From the NCBI GenBank assembly GCA_902571375.1, contig CACGBP010000001.1:174501-238500 (forward strand): 64,000 bases of DNA, in the 5' to 3' direction. Numbering within the stretch: position 1 is the stretch's first letter; each line of letters opens with the position of its first letter. The DNA is from an uncultured Pelagibacteraceae bacterium. Its GTDB lineage: Bacteria > Pseudomonadota > Alphaproteobacteria > Pelagibacterales > Pelagibacteraceae. The notes below the pieces were generated by a model. It did no database searches. It saw nothing but the letters and a program-made list of their open reading frames with translations, and had not been told where the DNA came from. The translations under genes and the position numbers were made by a program. Positions 55,005-64,000 of this stretch are shown here, piece after piece.

Positions 55005-55444
55005 TGAATAAAATATTTAAACTAGCTCTGTTTTTTTACTTAATAATAAATTTAACCAATTCATCTTTTAGTAAAGAAAGCTTTTTTGACGAAGGATTAA
55101 AATTATATAAAGATAAAAAATATGAGGATGCACGATTTATGTTTGAAAGAAGCATTGTATTTAATCCAAAGGACTCTAAATCTTACCTATATTTAGCAAA
55201 AATTTATAACATTGAAGAAGATCAAAAAAAGGAGGAGAAAAATTTAGAGGCAACATTATTAATTGAGCCTGATAATGAAGAGGCAATTTTAATGACAATG
55301 AAAATTGCTCTTAAAAAATCTAATTATTCAAAAGTAAAAGATTTATCAAAAACATTTACTAAAGTTTGTAAAAAATTATGTGAAGAAAACAAAGGTATTC
55401 TCGAGACTCTTGCAAATATAGAACCAAAAAATAATGAGTCTTGA
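55004..55444 (+). CDS. Exported TPR-repeat protein
   Basis: Signal-like N-terminus; [68 protein letters not shown]. Confidence 0.75.
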   Translation: MNKIFKLALFFYLIINLTNSSFSKESFFDEGLKLYKDKKYEDARFMFERSIVFNPKDSKSYLYLAKIYNIEEDQKKEEKNLEATLLIEPDNEEAILMTMKIALKKSNYSKVKDLSKTFTKVCKKLCEENKGILETLANIEPKNNES

Positions 55445-56996
55445 CCGTATTTTAAATAAAATTTTAATAATTGATTTTGGCTCACAATTCACTCAACTGA
55501 TTGCGAGAAGAATTAGAGAATTAGGTGTCTATTCAGAAATTATAAGTCATAAACAAATTAAAAATCAAAATATCAATCAATCGATTAAAGGTATTATCTT
55601 ATCTGGGGGTCCACTAAATGTTTATCAAATAAATAAATACTCATTTGATAAAAATATTATTGAAAATGGAATACCAGTATTAGGTATTTGTTTTGGTCAC
55701 CAAATTCTATCAAAATTGAATGGAGGTAGAGTTAAACAATCTAAACACAGAGAATTTGGTTTAGCAAATATATATAAAAAAAAAAATAGTCCCTTAACCA
55801 AAAATTTGTTCAACAAAAAAAAGATGATTAAAGTTTGGATGAGTCACGCTGATCAGGTATCCAAACTACCAAAAAAATTCAGTGTAATTGCTTCAAGTCA
55901 AAATTCTAAATTTGCTATAGTTGAGAACAAATCCAAAAATTTTTATGGAGTTCAGTTTCATCCAGAGGTAACACATACTAAAAATGGGAAAAAACTAATT
56001 AGCAATTTCATTTTTGATATATGTAAAATTAAAAAAAATTGGTCATCTAAACATCAAAAAAAGAAACTAATTAATGATGTAAGATATCAAGTTGGAAATA
56101 ATAAAGTTATCTGTGCTTTATCTGGAGGTGTGGACAGTAGCGTCGTTGCTCAATTACTTTATAAAGCTATCGGAAAAAAATTATATTGTATTTTTGTCAA
56201 CACCGGCCTACTTAGAAAAAATGAGGAAAAACAGGTTGTGAAAACATTTAAGAAAAAATTAAAGATTAATTTAATTTATGTTAATGCTGAAAAAGAATTT
56301 TTAATGAAATTGAAAAATGTTTCTGATCCTGAAAAAAAAAGAAAAATAATTGGAAATTTATTTATTAAAATCTTTGAACGTTATGCTAAAAAAATAAAAA
56401 ATGTAAAATTTTTAGCACAAGGTACTCTTTATCCTGACTTAATAGAAAGTAAATCAGTGACTGGTAGCCAAACATCAAAAATTAAATCACATCATAATGT
56501 CGGAGGACTGCCAAAAAAAATGAAATTAAAACTAGTTGAGCCACTTAAATTTTTATTTAAAGATGAAGTAAGAAAACTGGGATTAGAATTGAATTTAAAT
56601 AAAGAAATAATTTCTAGACATCCTTTTCCAGGTCCTGGTCTTGCAATAAGAATGCCTGGTTTAGTTACGAAAGAAAAAATAAATATTTTAAAAGAAGCTG
56701 ATCATTATTTTATCCAAGCCTTAAAAGAACATGGGCTTTACCATAAAATTTGGCAAGCTTACGCAGCTTTGCTTCCAGTAAAAACTGTGGGTGTAATGGG
56801 TGATAATAGAACTTATGAATATTTATGTTTACTTAGAGCAATTACCTCTGAAGACGGTATGACTGCAGATTTTTTTGAATTTAAAAAATCATTTATACAG
56901 GAGATCTCTAATAAAATTGTGAATAGTATTAGGGGAATTAATAGAGTAGTTTATGATATAACTTCAAAGCCTCCTAGTACTATTGAGTTAGAGTAA
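55434..56996 (+). CDS. guaA: GMP synthase (glutamine-hydrolysing)
   Basis: [61 protein letters not shown]. Confidence 0.98.
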   Translation: MSLDRILNKILIIDFGSQFTQLIARRIRELGVYSEIISHKQIKNQNINQSIKGIILSGGPLNVYQINKYSFDKNIIENGIPVLGICFGHQILSKLNGGRVKQSKHREFGLANIYKKKNSPLTKNLFNKKKMIKVWMSHADQVSKLPKKFSVIASSQNSKFAIVENKSKNFYGVQFHPEVTHTKNGKKLISNFIFDICKIKKNWSSKHQKKKLINDVRYQVGNNKVICALSGGVDSSVVAQLLYKAIGKKLYCIFVNTGLLRKNEEKQVVKTFKKKLKINLIYVNAEKEFLMKLKNVSDPEKKRKIIGNLFIKIFERYAKKIKNVKFLAQGTLYPDLIESKSVTGSQTSKIKSHHNVGGLPKKMKLKLVEPLKFLFKDEVRKLGLELNLNKEIISRHPFPGPGLAIRMPGLVTKEKINILKEADHYFIQALKEHGLYHKIWQAYAALLPVKTVGVMGDNRTYEYLCLLRAITSEDGMTADFFEFKKSFIQEISNKIVNSIRGINRVVYDITSKPPSTIELE

Positions 56997-57776
56997 ATGA
57001 ATAAAAAAATAAAAAAAATTCTTAATAAAAAAAATAAATCAAAAATTGTTTGTCTTACTGCATATTCAAAAAATATTGCTGAAATCTTAGATAAACATTG
57101 TGATTTAGTTTTAGTTGGAGACTCACTGGGTTCAGTTCTTTATAATTTTAAATCAACTAAAGAAGTGACACTTCAAACAATGATTAATCACTCAAAGAGC
57201 GTAAGACTTGGAGTGAATAAGTCTTTGATGGTATTTGATATGCCTTATAACACTTATCGAAATCCTCAAGAGGCTTTAAAAAATGCAAAATTAGTTATTA
57301 AAGAGACGAAATGTGATGCAGTTAAATTAGAGGGTGGAAAAAAGATAATTCCAATAGTTAAAAAATTAGTTCAAAACAAAATACCTGTTATGGGCCATGT
57401 TGGCATATTACCCCAAACCGACAAGAAATTTACTTTCAAAGGAAAGAAACAACAAGAAAGTGATAGAATTTTAAATGATACAAAACTTTTGGAAAATGCA
57501 GGAGCTTTTTCTATCGTATTGGAATGTATAGAAACAAAGTTATCAAAAAAAATTACTCATAATCTTTCGATACCAACAATCGGAATAGGTTCATCTGCTA
57601 GTTGCGATGGCCAAGTCTTAGTAATTGATGATTTGATTGGTTTAAGTAAAAGTAAATTTAAATTTGTCAAAAAGTATATCGATATTAGTAAAATTATTGA
57701 AAATGCAGTTAAAAGATATAAATCAGAAGTCATAAAAAAAAGATTCCCTACCAGAAAACATTCATTTAATACTTAA
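56997..57776 (+). CDS. panB: 3-methyl-2-oxobutanoate hydroxymethyltransferase
   Basis: VCLTAYSKNIAEILDKHCDLVLVGDSLGSVLY, VKLEGGKKIIPIVKKLV, VMGHVGILPQ, PTIGIGSSASCDGQVLVIDDLIGL. Confidence 0.97.
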   Translation: MNKKIKKILNKKNKSKIVCLTAYSKNIAEILDKHCDLVLVGDSLGSVLYNFKSTKEVTLQTMINHSKSVRLGVNKSLMVFDMPYNTYRNPQEALKNAKLVIKETKCDAVKLEGGKKIIPIVKKLVQNKIPVMGHVGILPQTDKKFTFKGKKQQESDRILNDTKLLENAGAFSIVLECIETKLSKKITHNLSIPTIGIGSSASCDGQVLVIDDLIGLSKSKFKFVKKYIDISKIIENAVKRYKSEVIKKRFPTRKHSFNT

Positions 57777-57802
57777 TCAAACTATGGTTAATTAACCATT
57801 AA

Positions 57803-58546
57803 ATGAAAATTAGTAAATTAGAGCCAAAATATATTAAAAAAAATAATCCTAGAATAGGTTTAATTACTTTAGCTAGTGATTTTAGGATTGAAAAAGATTT
57901 CAATAATATAATTTATGGAAGAGATATAGATTTGTATTCAAACAGAATTAAATCTTATAATCCACTTACAAATGAAACTTTAAAAAAAATGGCTGATGAT
58001 ATTACTGATGTAACCAAGGAAATTTTGCCAGAACAAAAACTAGATTGTGTTGCATATGGATGTACTTCAGGAACTATAGCTGCAGGATATAAATCTATTT
58101 ATGAGAAGGTAAACTTAGCTAAACCAAATACCAAAGTAACCACTCCAATTACATCTGCAATCAGCGCATTGAAAAATCTTAAGATAAATAAAGTGTCAAT
58201 ATTCACTCCATATACAGATGAAATTAATCAGTCTGTTGTTAAATACTTTGAGGAAGAAAATATAGAAATTTCAGAGTTATCTTATTTTGATATTGCTACA
58301 GATTTAGATATTGGAAAAGTCGACCCCAATCATTTATATGATGTGTTAAGTAAGCTAGACCTTTCAAATAGTGATGCATTGTTTGTATCTTGTACAGCAT
58401 TACCAGTCCTATCTATAATTAATGAATTAGAAAAAAAATTAGGAAAGATAGTATTGTCAAGCAACCAAACATTAATTTGGGATACTTTTAATCAAATAGG
58501 TTATAAAAATAAAATTGTAGGCTATGGAGAATTATTTAATAATTAA
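57803..58546 (+). CDS. Asp/Glu racemase-fold protein (maleate isomerase / arylmalonate decarboxylase / EutA-like)
   Basis: LDCVAYGCTSGTIAAGYKSIYEKV and LFVSCTALPVLSIINELEKKLGKIVLSSNQTLIWDTFNQIG: two-Cys Asp/Glu racemase architecture. Confidence 0.8.
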   Translation: MKISKLEPKYIKKNNPRIGLITLASDFRIEKDFNNIIYGRDIDLYSNRIKSYNPLTNETLKKMADDITDVTKEILPEQKLDCVAYGCTSGTIAAGYKSIYEKVNLAKPNTKVTTPITSAISALKNLKINKVSIFTPYTDEINQSVVKYFEEENIEISELSYFDIATDLDIGKVDPNHLYDVLSKLDLSNSDALFVSCTALPVLSIINELEKKLGKIVLSSNQTLIWDTFNQIGYKNKIVGYGELFNN

Positions 58547-58548
58547 TT

Positions 58549-59718
58549 ATGCTTTTTAGTAAAGAGGAATATAAACAAAGACTTAATAAAGTTCAAAAAA
58601 TGATGCAAGAAAAAGGCATAGAGCTTTTAATTTCTCACGATACAAACAATATGAATTATTTAACTGGTTATGATGCCTGGTCTTTTTATTATGCACAATG
58701 TGTAATAGTACATGTGAATGCTGATGAACCAATATGTTTTGTTAGAGATCAAGATGCTGGCGGAGCTTTCATAAAAACTTATTTAAAAAAAGAAAATATT
58801 ATTGTTTATGATGAACACTATATTCATACATGGCCAAAACATCCTTATGATTATTTAGTTAAAATAATTAAAGACAAAAAGTGGGATAAATTTTCAATAG
58901 GATTAGAAATGGATGCTCACTATTTCACAGCATTTTGCTATGAAAAAATTAAACAAGGTTTGCCAAATGCAAAAATAAAAGACTCAGAAAGATTGGTAAA
59001 TTGGGTAAGATTAGTAAAATCCAATAAAGAAATTGGTTATATGAAATCTGCTGCAAAAATTTCAGAAATAGGAATGAAAACAGCTTTTGATGTAATCAAA
59101 CCTGGCGTCCGACAGTGTGATGCTGTCGGGGAAATACAAAAAGCACTATTTTATGGAACACCTGAATTTGGCGGAGAGTATTCAAGTATTGCAACTTTGT
59201 TACCAACTGGAAAAGGAACTTCAGCCTCACATTTAACTGCCACACAGGATAAATTTGTGGAGGGTGAGGCTACAATTATTGAGCTATCAGGTGTTTACAA
59301 AAGATATCATGCACCGATGGCTAGAACAGTTTTGTTAGGAAAACCTGATCAATTAAAAATTGATACAATGAAAAAAACAATTGAGGCACTTCAAGCAGGA
59401 ATAGATGCAACAAAACCTGGAAATAAAGTAGATGACGTTGCCCAAGCTTTCTGGAAAGTATTAGATAAATATGGGATAGAAAAAAAATCTAGAACTGGCT
59501 ATTCAATTGGAATTGGTTATCCACCAGATTGGGGAGAACATACACTTAATATATATAAAGGAGACATGACAGTTTTGGAGCCTAATATTTGTTTTCATAT
59601 GATCGCTGTTATGCAGTTTGGAGATTGGGGTGTTGAAGCCTCAGAAGCAATAAGAGTAACAGATAAAGGAGCTGAATTATTTTGTAATATGTCCAAAGAA
59701 CTTCACGTTAAAAGCTAA
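58549..59718 (+). CDS. M24 family peptidase-fold hydrolase, ectoine hydrolase DoeA/EutD-like
   Basis: NNMNYLTGYDAWSFYYAQCVIVHVNADEPICFVRDQDAGGAF, GYPPDWGEHTLNIY; pita-bread fold; resembles DoeA from memory of the family. Confidence 0.65.
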   Translation: MLFSKEEYKQRLNKVQKMMQEKGIELLISHDTNNMNYLTGYDAWSFYYAQCVIVHVNADEPICFVRDQDAGGAFIKTYLKKENIIVYDEHYIHTWPKHPYDYLVKIIKDKKWDKFSIGLEMDAHYFTAFCYEKIKQGLPNAKIKDSERLVNWVRLVKSNKEIGYMKSAAKISEIGMKTAFDVIKPGVRQCDAVGEIQKALFYGTPEFGGEYSSIATLLPTGKGTSASHLTATQDKFVEGEATIIELSGVYKRYHAPMARTVLLGKPDQLKIDTMKKTIEALQAGIDATKPGNKVDDVAQAFWKVLDKYGIEKKSRTGYSIGIGYPPDWGEHTLNIYKGDMTVLEPNICFHMIAVMQFGDWGVEASEAIRVTDKGAELFCNMSKELHVKS

Positions 59719-59769
59719 TTATTTAAGGTTGAAATTTATACTCACAAATGTTTTATAGTTATTTATTTT

Positions 59770-60855
59770 ATGTCAAAACAAAAAGATTTCGTTAAGTTTG
59801 AAAATGTTGATAAAAGCTATGACGGTAAAGTCTTAGTTGTTAAAAACCTACAGCTAGATATTTCAGAAGGTGAATTCATCACAATGTTAGGACCCTCTGG
59901 CTCTGGTAAAACTACATGTTTAATGATGTTAGCAGGTTTTGAAACTCCTACGAATGGTGAAATTTATTTAGGCGGCAAAGCAATTTCAAGTATTCCTCCG
60001 CACAAAAGAGGTATTGGAATGGTATTTCAAAATTATGCATTGTTCCCACACATGACTGTTTATGAAAATTTAGCGTTTCCACTGAGAGTTAGAAAAATTC
60101 CAAAAGATGAAGCTGATAAAAAAATTGATAAGGCATTATCGATGGTGTCACTTCAAGGCTTTGCATCAAGAATGCCAGGACAATTGTCAGGTGGACAACA
60201 ACAGAGGGTAGCAGTCGCAAGATCGTTGGTGTTTGATCCACAATTAGTTTTAATGGATGAACCTTTAGGAGCTTTAGATAAAAATTTAAGAGAGAGCATG
60301 CAATATGAAATTAAACATATTCATGAAAGTATTGGAGTAACTGTTGTTTATGTTACTCACGATCAAAGCGAAGCCTTAACAATGTCAAATCGAATTGCAG
60401 TATTTAATGACGGTAAAGTTCAACAGCTTTCAAGTCCTGATGAATTGTATGAAAAACCAGTTAACTCTTTTGTTGCTGAGTTTATTGGAGAGAATAACAC
60501 ATTTAATGGTGAGGTTTCAGATGTATCAGGTGGAAAATGTAAAGTTAAATTAGCTAATGCTGAAATAATTGCAAATCCTATATCTGTGAAGTCAAAAGGT
60601 GAGAAAACTAAAGTTTCTTTAAGACCTGAAAGAGCTTTGATTAATCCTAAAGACAAAATGGATAATATTCATAATGGTAAAATTGAGGAAGTAATTTATC
60701 ATGGCGACCATACGAGAGTTAGAATTAATCTATTAGGCAATCCAGAATTCATTCTTAAAGTACCAAACAGTTCTGCAAATCTTGATATTAAACTTGGAAA
60801 CGAGATCAAGATTGGTTGGAACAGTGAAGATGCTCGTGCACTAGACCCAAAATAG
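59770..60855 (+). CDS. potA: Spermidine/putrescine-type ABC transporter ATP-binding protein
   Basis: LGPSGSGKTTCLMMLAGFETPTNGEI, LSGGQQQRVAVARSLVFDPQLVLMDEPLGALDKNLRESMQYEIKHIHE, C-terminal TOBE domain. Confidence 0.93.
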   Translation: MSKQKDFVKFENVDKSYDGKVLVVKNLQLDISEGEFITMLGPSGSGKTTCLMMLAGFETPTNGEIYLGGKAISSIPPHKRGIGMVFQNYALFPHMTVYENLAFPLRVRKIPKDEADKKIDKALSMVSLQGFASRMPGQLSGGQQQRVAVARSLVFDPQLVLMDEPLGALDKNLRESMQYEIKHIHESIGVTVVYVTHDQSEALTMSNRIAVFNDGKVQQLSSPDELYEKPVNSFVAEFIGENNTFNGEVSDVSGGKCKVKLANAEIIANPISVKSKGEKTKVSLRPERALINPKDKMDNIHNGKIEEVIYHGDHTRVRINLLGNPEFILKVPNSSANLDIKLGNEIKIGWNSEDARALDPK

Positions 60856-60929
60856 ACATCACAATATTACTATAGAATAAGTGAAAAAGGGCTGTTGACT
60901 CTCTTCTCTGAAGTTGTTTTAATTAGTTT

Positions 60930-60943
60930 TTTAAACGTTTAAA
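60930..60943. promoter_or_regulatory. Perfect 14-bp palindrome immediately upstream of the potD-like ribosome-binding site
   Basis: TTTAAACGTTTAAA directly followed by CGGAGGAAAAATG. Confidence 0.4.
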
Positions 60944-60953
60944 CGGAGGAAAA

Positions 60954-62081
60954 ATGAAAAAACTAAGTAAAATATTACTAGCTATTTCTTTTGTACTTTC
61001 ACTAACTACTTCAGCATTTGCAACAACAGTAACTGCAGTGTCTTGGGGTGGGGCTTATACTGAGTCTCAAAAGTTAGGTTATGGTGATCCAACTGCTAAG
61101 AAACTAGGCATTAACATTGCCTGGGTTGACTATTCAGGTGGTTTATCAGAAATCAAAGCACAAAAAGAAGCTGGTAAAATCACGTGGGATATTATCGACG
61201 TGTTTGCAATGGATACTATAACTGGATGTGACGAAGGATTATTTGTTGAATTTGATTTTGACAAAGACTTCCCACCAGCTCCAGATGGAACTCCAGCAAG
61301 TAAAGATTTCTTTACTGCAATGCCAAGTAAATGTGCTGTAGGAAATATTTTATATTCTTGGAACTACGCTTATAACACTAATAATGTTAAAGGTACTCCA
61401 AAGACTATCAAAGATTTCTTTAACACAAAGAAATTCCCTGGAAAAAGAGCTATCTACAAAAGCGCTCTAACTAATTTAGAGATCGCTTTAGCTGCAGATG
61501 GTATTAAGCCAGGTAAAGGCGGAGCAAAAATCTACAAAGCTTTAGAAACAGAAAAAGGTGTTGAAAGAGCAATGAACAAGATCAAAGAATTATGTACAGA
61601 TCCAAAAGGTGGATGTGTATTTTGGTCTGCAGGTGCTCAACCACCAGAACTGTTAGTATCAGGTGAAGTAGTAATGGCTACTGGTTGGAATGGTAGATTC
61701 TTCAATGCTGAAATTGGAGAAGGTGCACCAATCAAACAAGTTTGGGATGGCCAAGGTCTTGACTACGAATATTTCGTACAAGTTAAAGGTGGACCAAACG
61801 ATGCTAATGGTATGGCTAAAAAAGCTTTAGCTATGATGACTAGTTCTGAAATGTTAGCAGGAAGTGCAAAATACATTGCATATGCTCCTTGGAGAAAATC
61901 TTCAATTGGTATTATGGAAAAAGGTGAGCCTTGGTATAAAGATGGTAAGACTAATATGGTACCACAAATGCCAACTGCACCGGCTAACACTAAAAACTAC
62001 TTCCTAGTAGATCCAATTTTCTGGGCTGATAACGGAACAGAGCTTGGTGAAAAATGGGAAGCTATGAAAGCTGGTCTATAA
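60954..62081 (+). CDS. potD: Extracellular solute-binding protein, PotD-like
   Basis: Signal peptide MKKLSKILLAISFVLSLTTSAFA; TVTAVSWGGAYTESQKLGYGDPTAKKLG; family 1 polyamine-type SBP; between potA and permeases. Confidence 0.88.
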   Translation: MKKLSKILLAISFVLSLTTSAFATTVTAVSWGGAYTESQKLGYGDPTAKKLGINIAWVDYSGGLSEIKAQKEAGKITWDIIDVFAMDTITGCDEGLFVEFDFDKDFPPAPDGTPASKDFFTAMPSKCAVGNILYSWNYAYNTNNVKGTPKTIKDFFNTKKFPGKRAIYKSALTNLEIALAADGIKPGKGGAKIYKALETEKGVERAMNKIKELCTDPKGGCVFWSAGAQPPELLVSGEVVMATGWNGRFFNAEIGEGAPIKQVWDGQGLDYEYFVQVKGGPNDANGMAKKALAMMTSSEMLAGSAKYIAYAPWRKSSIGIMEKGEPWYKDGKTNMVPQMPTAPANTKNYFLVDPIFWADNGTELGEKWEAMKAGL

Positions 62082-62118
62082 TTTAAGTTTTATTAAACTT
62101 AATTATATATTATAATTT

Positions 62119-62148
62119 AAGGGCGGTTATTTATAACCGCCCTTTTTT
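62119..62148 (+). terminator. Hairpin plus T-run between SBP and permease genes (terminator/attenuator)
   Basis: AAGGGCGGTTAT-TT-ATAACCGCCCTT followed by TTTT, ending 4 nt before the permease ATG. Confidence 0.85.
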
Positions 62149-62152
62149 ATTT

Positions 62153-63406
62153 ATGAGTTCAGAAACAAAACAAATTTTAACAACAGACGGAATACCTTTA
62201 GAGGTAAGTCTTAAAAAAGCAGAGAGAAAGAATAAGATCAAAGCTTTCCTATTAGTCGCTCCTTTATTATTTTTTTTAATCATTACTTATGTATTTCCAA
62301 TAGGTGACATGTTGTTCAGAAGTGTTGATGATAAAATGGTTACACAAATGCTTCCAAAAACTTTTAAGGCAATGGAAAATTGGGACGGTCAAGAATTACC
62401 TGAAGAGGAAGTTTTTGCTGCTTTTCATGAGGACTTTATAAAACTCGTTGAAGATAAACGAGAAGGTAAATTATCTACTCAATTAAATTACACAAAGAAC
62501 GGCTTTAAAAGTATTATTAAAAAATTAAGAAGAGCATCTAAAAAATTTGAAGAGGGAAATTATAAAGAACAAATAATGGCAGTACACAAAAGATGGGCTG
62601 ATGTTGAGTACTGGAGAGCAATTCAAAGAAGAGCTCCTGAATTTACAGGTCAAAAATATCTAAAAGGAATGGATATGTATGTAAATGAGGAGGGAAAGAT
62701 AGTAAGTGTTGAGGAAGATAGAAGAATTCATAGAGTGTTGTGGTTAAGAACTTTGGAGATTGCATTCTTTGTAACAGTCTTTTGTTTCTTAATGGCTTAT
62801 CCAATAGCTCATTTGTTGGCTACTTTACCTATGAAGTATAGTAACTTACTAATGATCTGTGTACTGCTTCCATTTTGGACTTCATTACTTGTAAGAACTG
62901 CTAGCTGGATGATCTTATTACAGCAACAAGGGATTGTGAATGATTTCTTTGTTGGAATAGGATTAGTAGCTGACGATAATAGACCTGAAATGATGTACAA
63001 CAAAACAGGAAGTTATGTGGCAATGACACAAATCTTATTACCATTCATGGTTTTACCACTTTACAGTGTGATGAAAACTATCTCACCAAGTCTAATGAGA
63101 GCAGGAAAATCATTAGGTGGAACACCATTCATAGCATTTTGGAAAGTTTATTTTCCACTAACAATCCCTGGAATAGGTGCAGGATGCTTATTAGTATTTA
63201 TTTTAGCGATAGGTTATTACATTACCCCAGCTCTAGTTGGTGGTGCCTCTGGTACTTTAATAAGTAATCAAATTGCCTTTCATATGAAGAGTACTCTCGA
63301 TTGGAGTTTTGCATCAGCAATGGGATTAATGTTATTGAGTGGAGTATTGGTGATTTATTGGCTTTATAACAAAATAGTTGGAATTGATAATATTAAATTA
63401 GGATAA
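62153..63406 (+). CDS. potB: ABC transporter permease, PotB-like, with large extracytoplasmic insertion after TM1
   Basis: Binding-protein-dependent permease TM core and EAA-like loop KSLGGTPFIAFWKVYFPLTIPGIGAGCLLVFILAIGYYITPALVGG. Confidence 0.9.
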   Translation: MSSETKQILTTDGIPLEVSLKKAERKNKIKAFLLVAPLLFFLIITYVFPIGDMLFRSVDDKMVTQMLPKTFKAMENWDGQELPEEEVFAAFHEDFIKLVEDKREGKLSTQLNYTKNGFKSIIKKLRRASKKFEEGNYKEQIMAVHKRWADVEYWRAIQRRAPEFTGQKYLKGMDMYVNEEGKIVSVEEDRRIHRVLWLRTLEIAFFVTVFCFLMAYPIAHLLATLPMKYSNLLMICVLLPFWTSLLVRTASWMILLQQQGIVNDFFVGIGLVADDNRPEMMYNKTGSYVAMTQILLPFMVLPLYSVMKTISPSLMRAGKSLGGTPFIAFWKVYFPLTIPGIGAGCLLVFILAIGYYITPALVGGASGTLISNQIAFHMKSTLDWSFASAMGLMLLSGVLVIYWLYNKIVGIDNIKLG

Positions 63407-63411
63407 TTAAA

Positions 63412-64000
63412 ATGGCTTTACCAAAATATACAGAACCACATTATAGAATTTGGCATTATGTGTATTTAACTATTTGTGGAGCTGTTTTCTTTTTTTTAAT
63501 TGCACCATTATTTGTAATCTTTCCATTATCGTTTAATGCTGAAGAATTTTTAAGTTTCTCTGAAGGTATGAAAAGTCTAGATCCAGATGCTTTTTCATTA
63601 AGATGGTATAAAGATATGATTTATGGAACAAAAAATCCTTGGGGATTAGCTGCTAAGAATAGTTTTATTATAGCAATCTTTGCAACAATAGGATCAGTGA
63701 TACTTGGAACTGTTGCCGCTTTAGGATTGAGCAGTAGACATATGCCTTATAAAGGGTTGATCATGGCAGTATTAATTTCTCCGATGATTGTTCCTTTAAT
63801 CATTTCTGGTGTTGCAATATTTTTCTTTATGGCAAAAGCTGGTTTGGCAGCAACACATACAGGAATAGTTCTGGCTCATATTATTTTAGGAACACCTTTT
63901 GTTGTAATTACAGTAACAGCAACACTCTCAGGTTTCGATCATAGTGTAACAAGAGCTGCTGCAAGTTTAGGAAGTGATCCGGTGAATACATTTATGAAAA
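63412..64000 (+). CDS. potC: ABC transporter permease, PotC-like (3' truncated by window end)
   Basis: Translated from ATG at 63412: MALPKYTEPHYRIWHYVYLTICGAVFFFLIAPLFVIFPLSFNAEEF...LSRWYKDMIYG-like...AAASLGSDPVNTFMK; open to window end. Confidence 0.88.
   Translation, partial: MALPKYTEPHYRIWHYVYLTICGAVFFFLIAPLFVIFPLSFNAEEFLSFSEGMKSLDPDAFSLRWYKDMIYGTKNPWGLAAKNSFIIAIFATIGSVILGTVAALGLSSRHMPYKGLIMAVLISPMIVPLIISGVAIFFFMAKAGLAATHTGIVLAHIILGTPFVVITVTATLSGFDHSVTRAAASLGSDPVNTFMK

Overview
The window reads as a contiguous, AT-rich, very compact alphaproteobacterial chromosome segment. Gene content and style strongly suggest SAR11/Pelagibacterales. It carries about 60 protein genes and two tRNAs, with almost no intergenic DNA. 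Most of it is housekeeping: ftsH (5' truncated), folP, glmM, thiD, purA, rpoH, rluD, tsaC/sua5, xseB-ispA-dxs, aroC, pdxH, ispB, sppA-like, glyQS, ppdK, nadCA, ygfZ-like, pyrC, prpE-like, dksA, recA, alaS, icd, psd-pssA, rlmE, guaB, guaA, panB. Non-housekeeping content includes: (i) a proteorhodopsin (DTE motif, Gln105, predicted blue-absorbing) followed by ferredoxin, a TrxR-like reductase and a GST, with two abutting perfect inverted repeats in its leader; (ii) two unannotated tiny membrane-protein ORFs (42 and 34 aa) overlapping dksA and each other in ATGA style; (iii) a tight four-gene cassette of exported carbohydrate-active or hydrolase proteins (beta-lactamase-fold hydrolase, PL5-like lyase, clan-A-like glycosidase, PL20/heparin-lyase-I-like lyase) downstream of two glycosyltransferases, unusual for a streamlined oligotroph; (iv) umuDC with a 14-nt upstream motif matching one upstream of recA (candidate SOS box); (v) an IMP dehydrogenase lacking the CBS/Bateman domain; (vi) an EutA-like / DoeA-like pair next to a PotABCD-type ABC transporter (last gene truncated by the window end). 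All identifications come from reading sequence and recalling family motifs; no searches were run.
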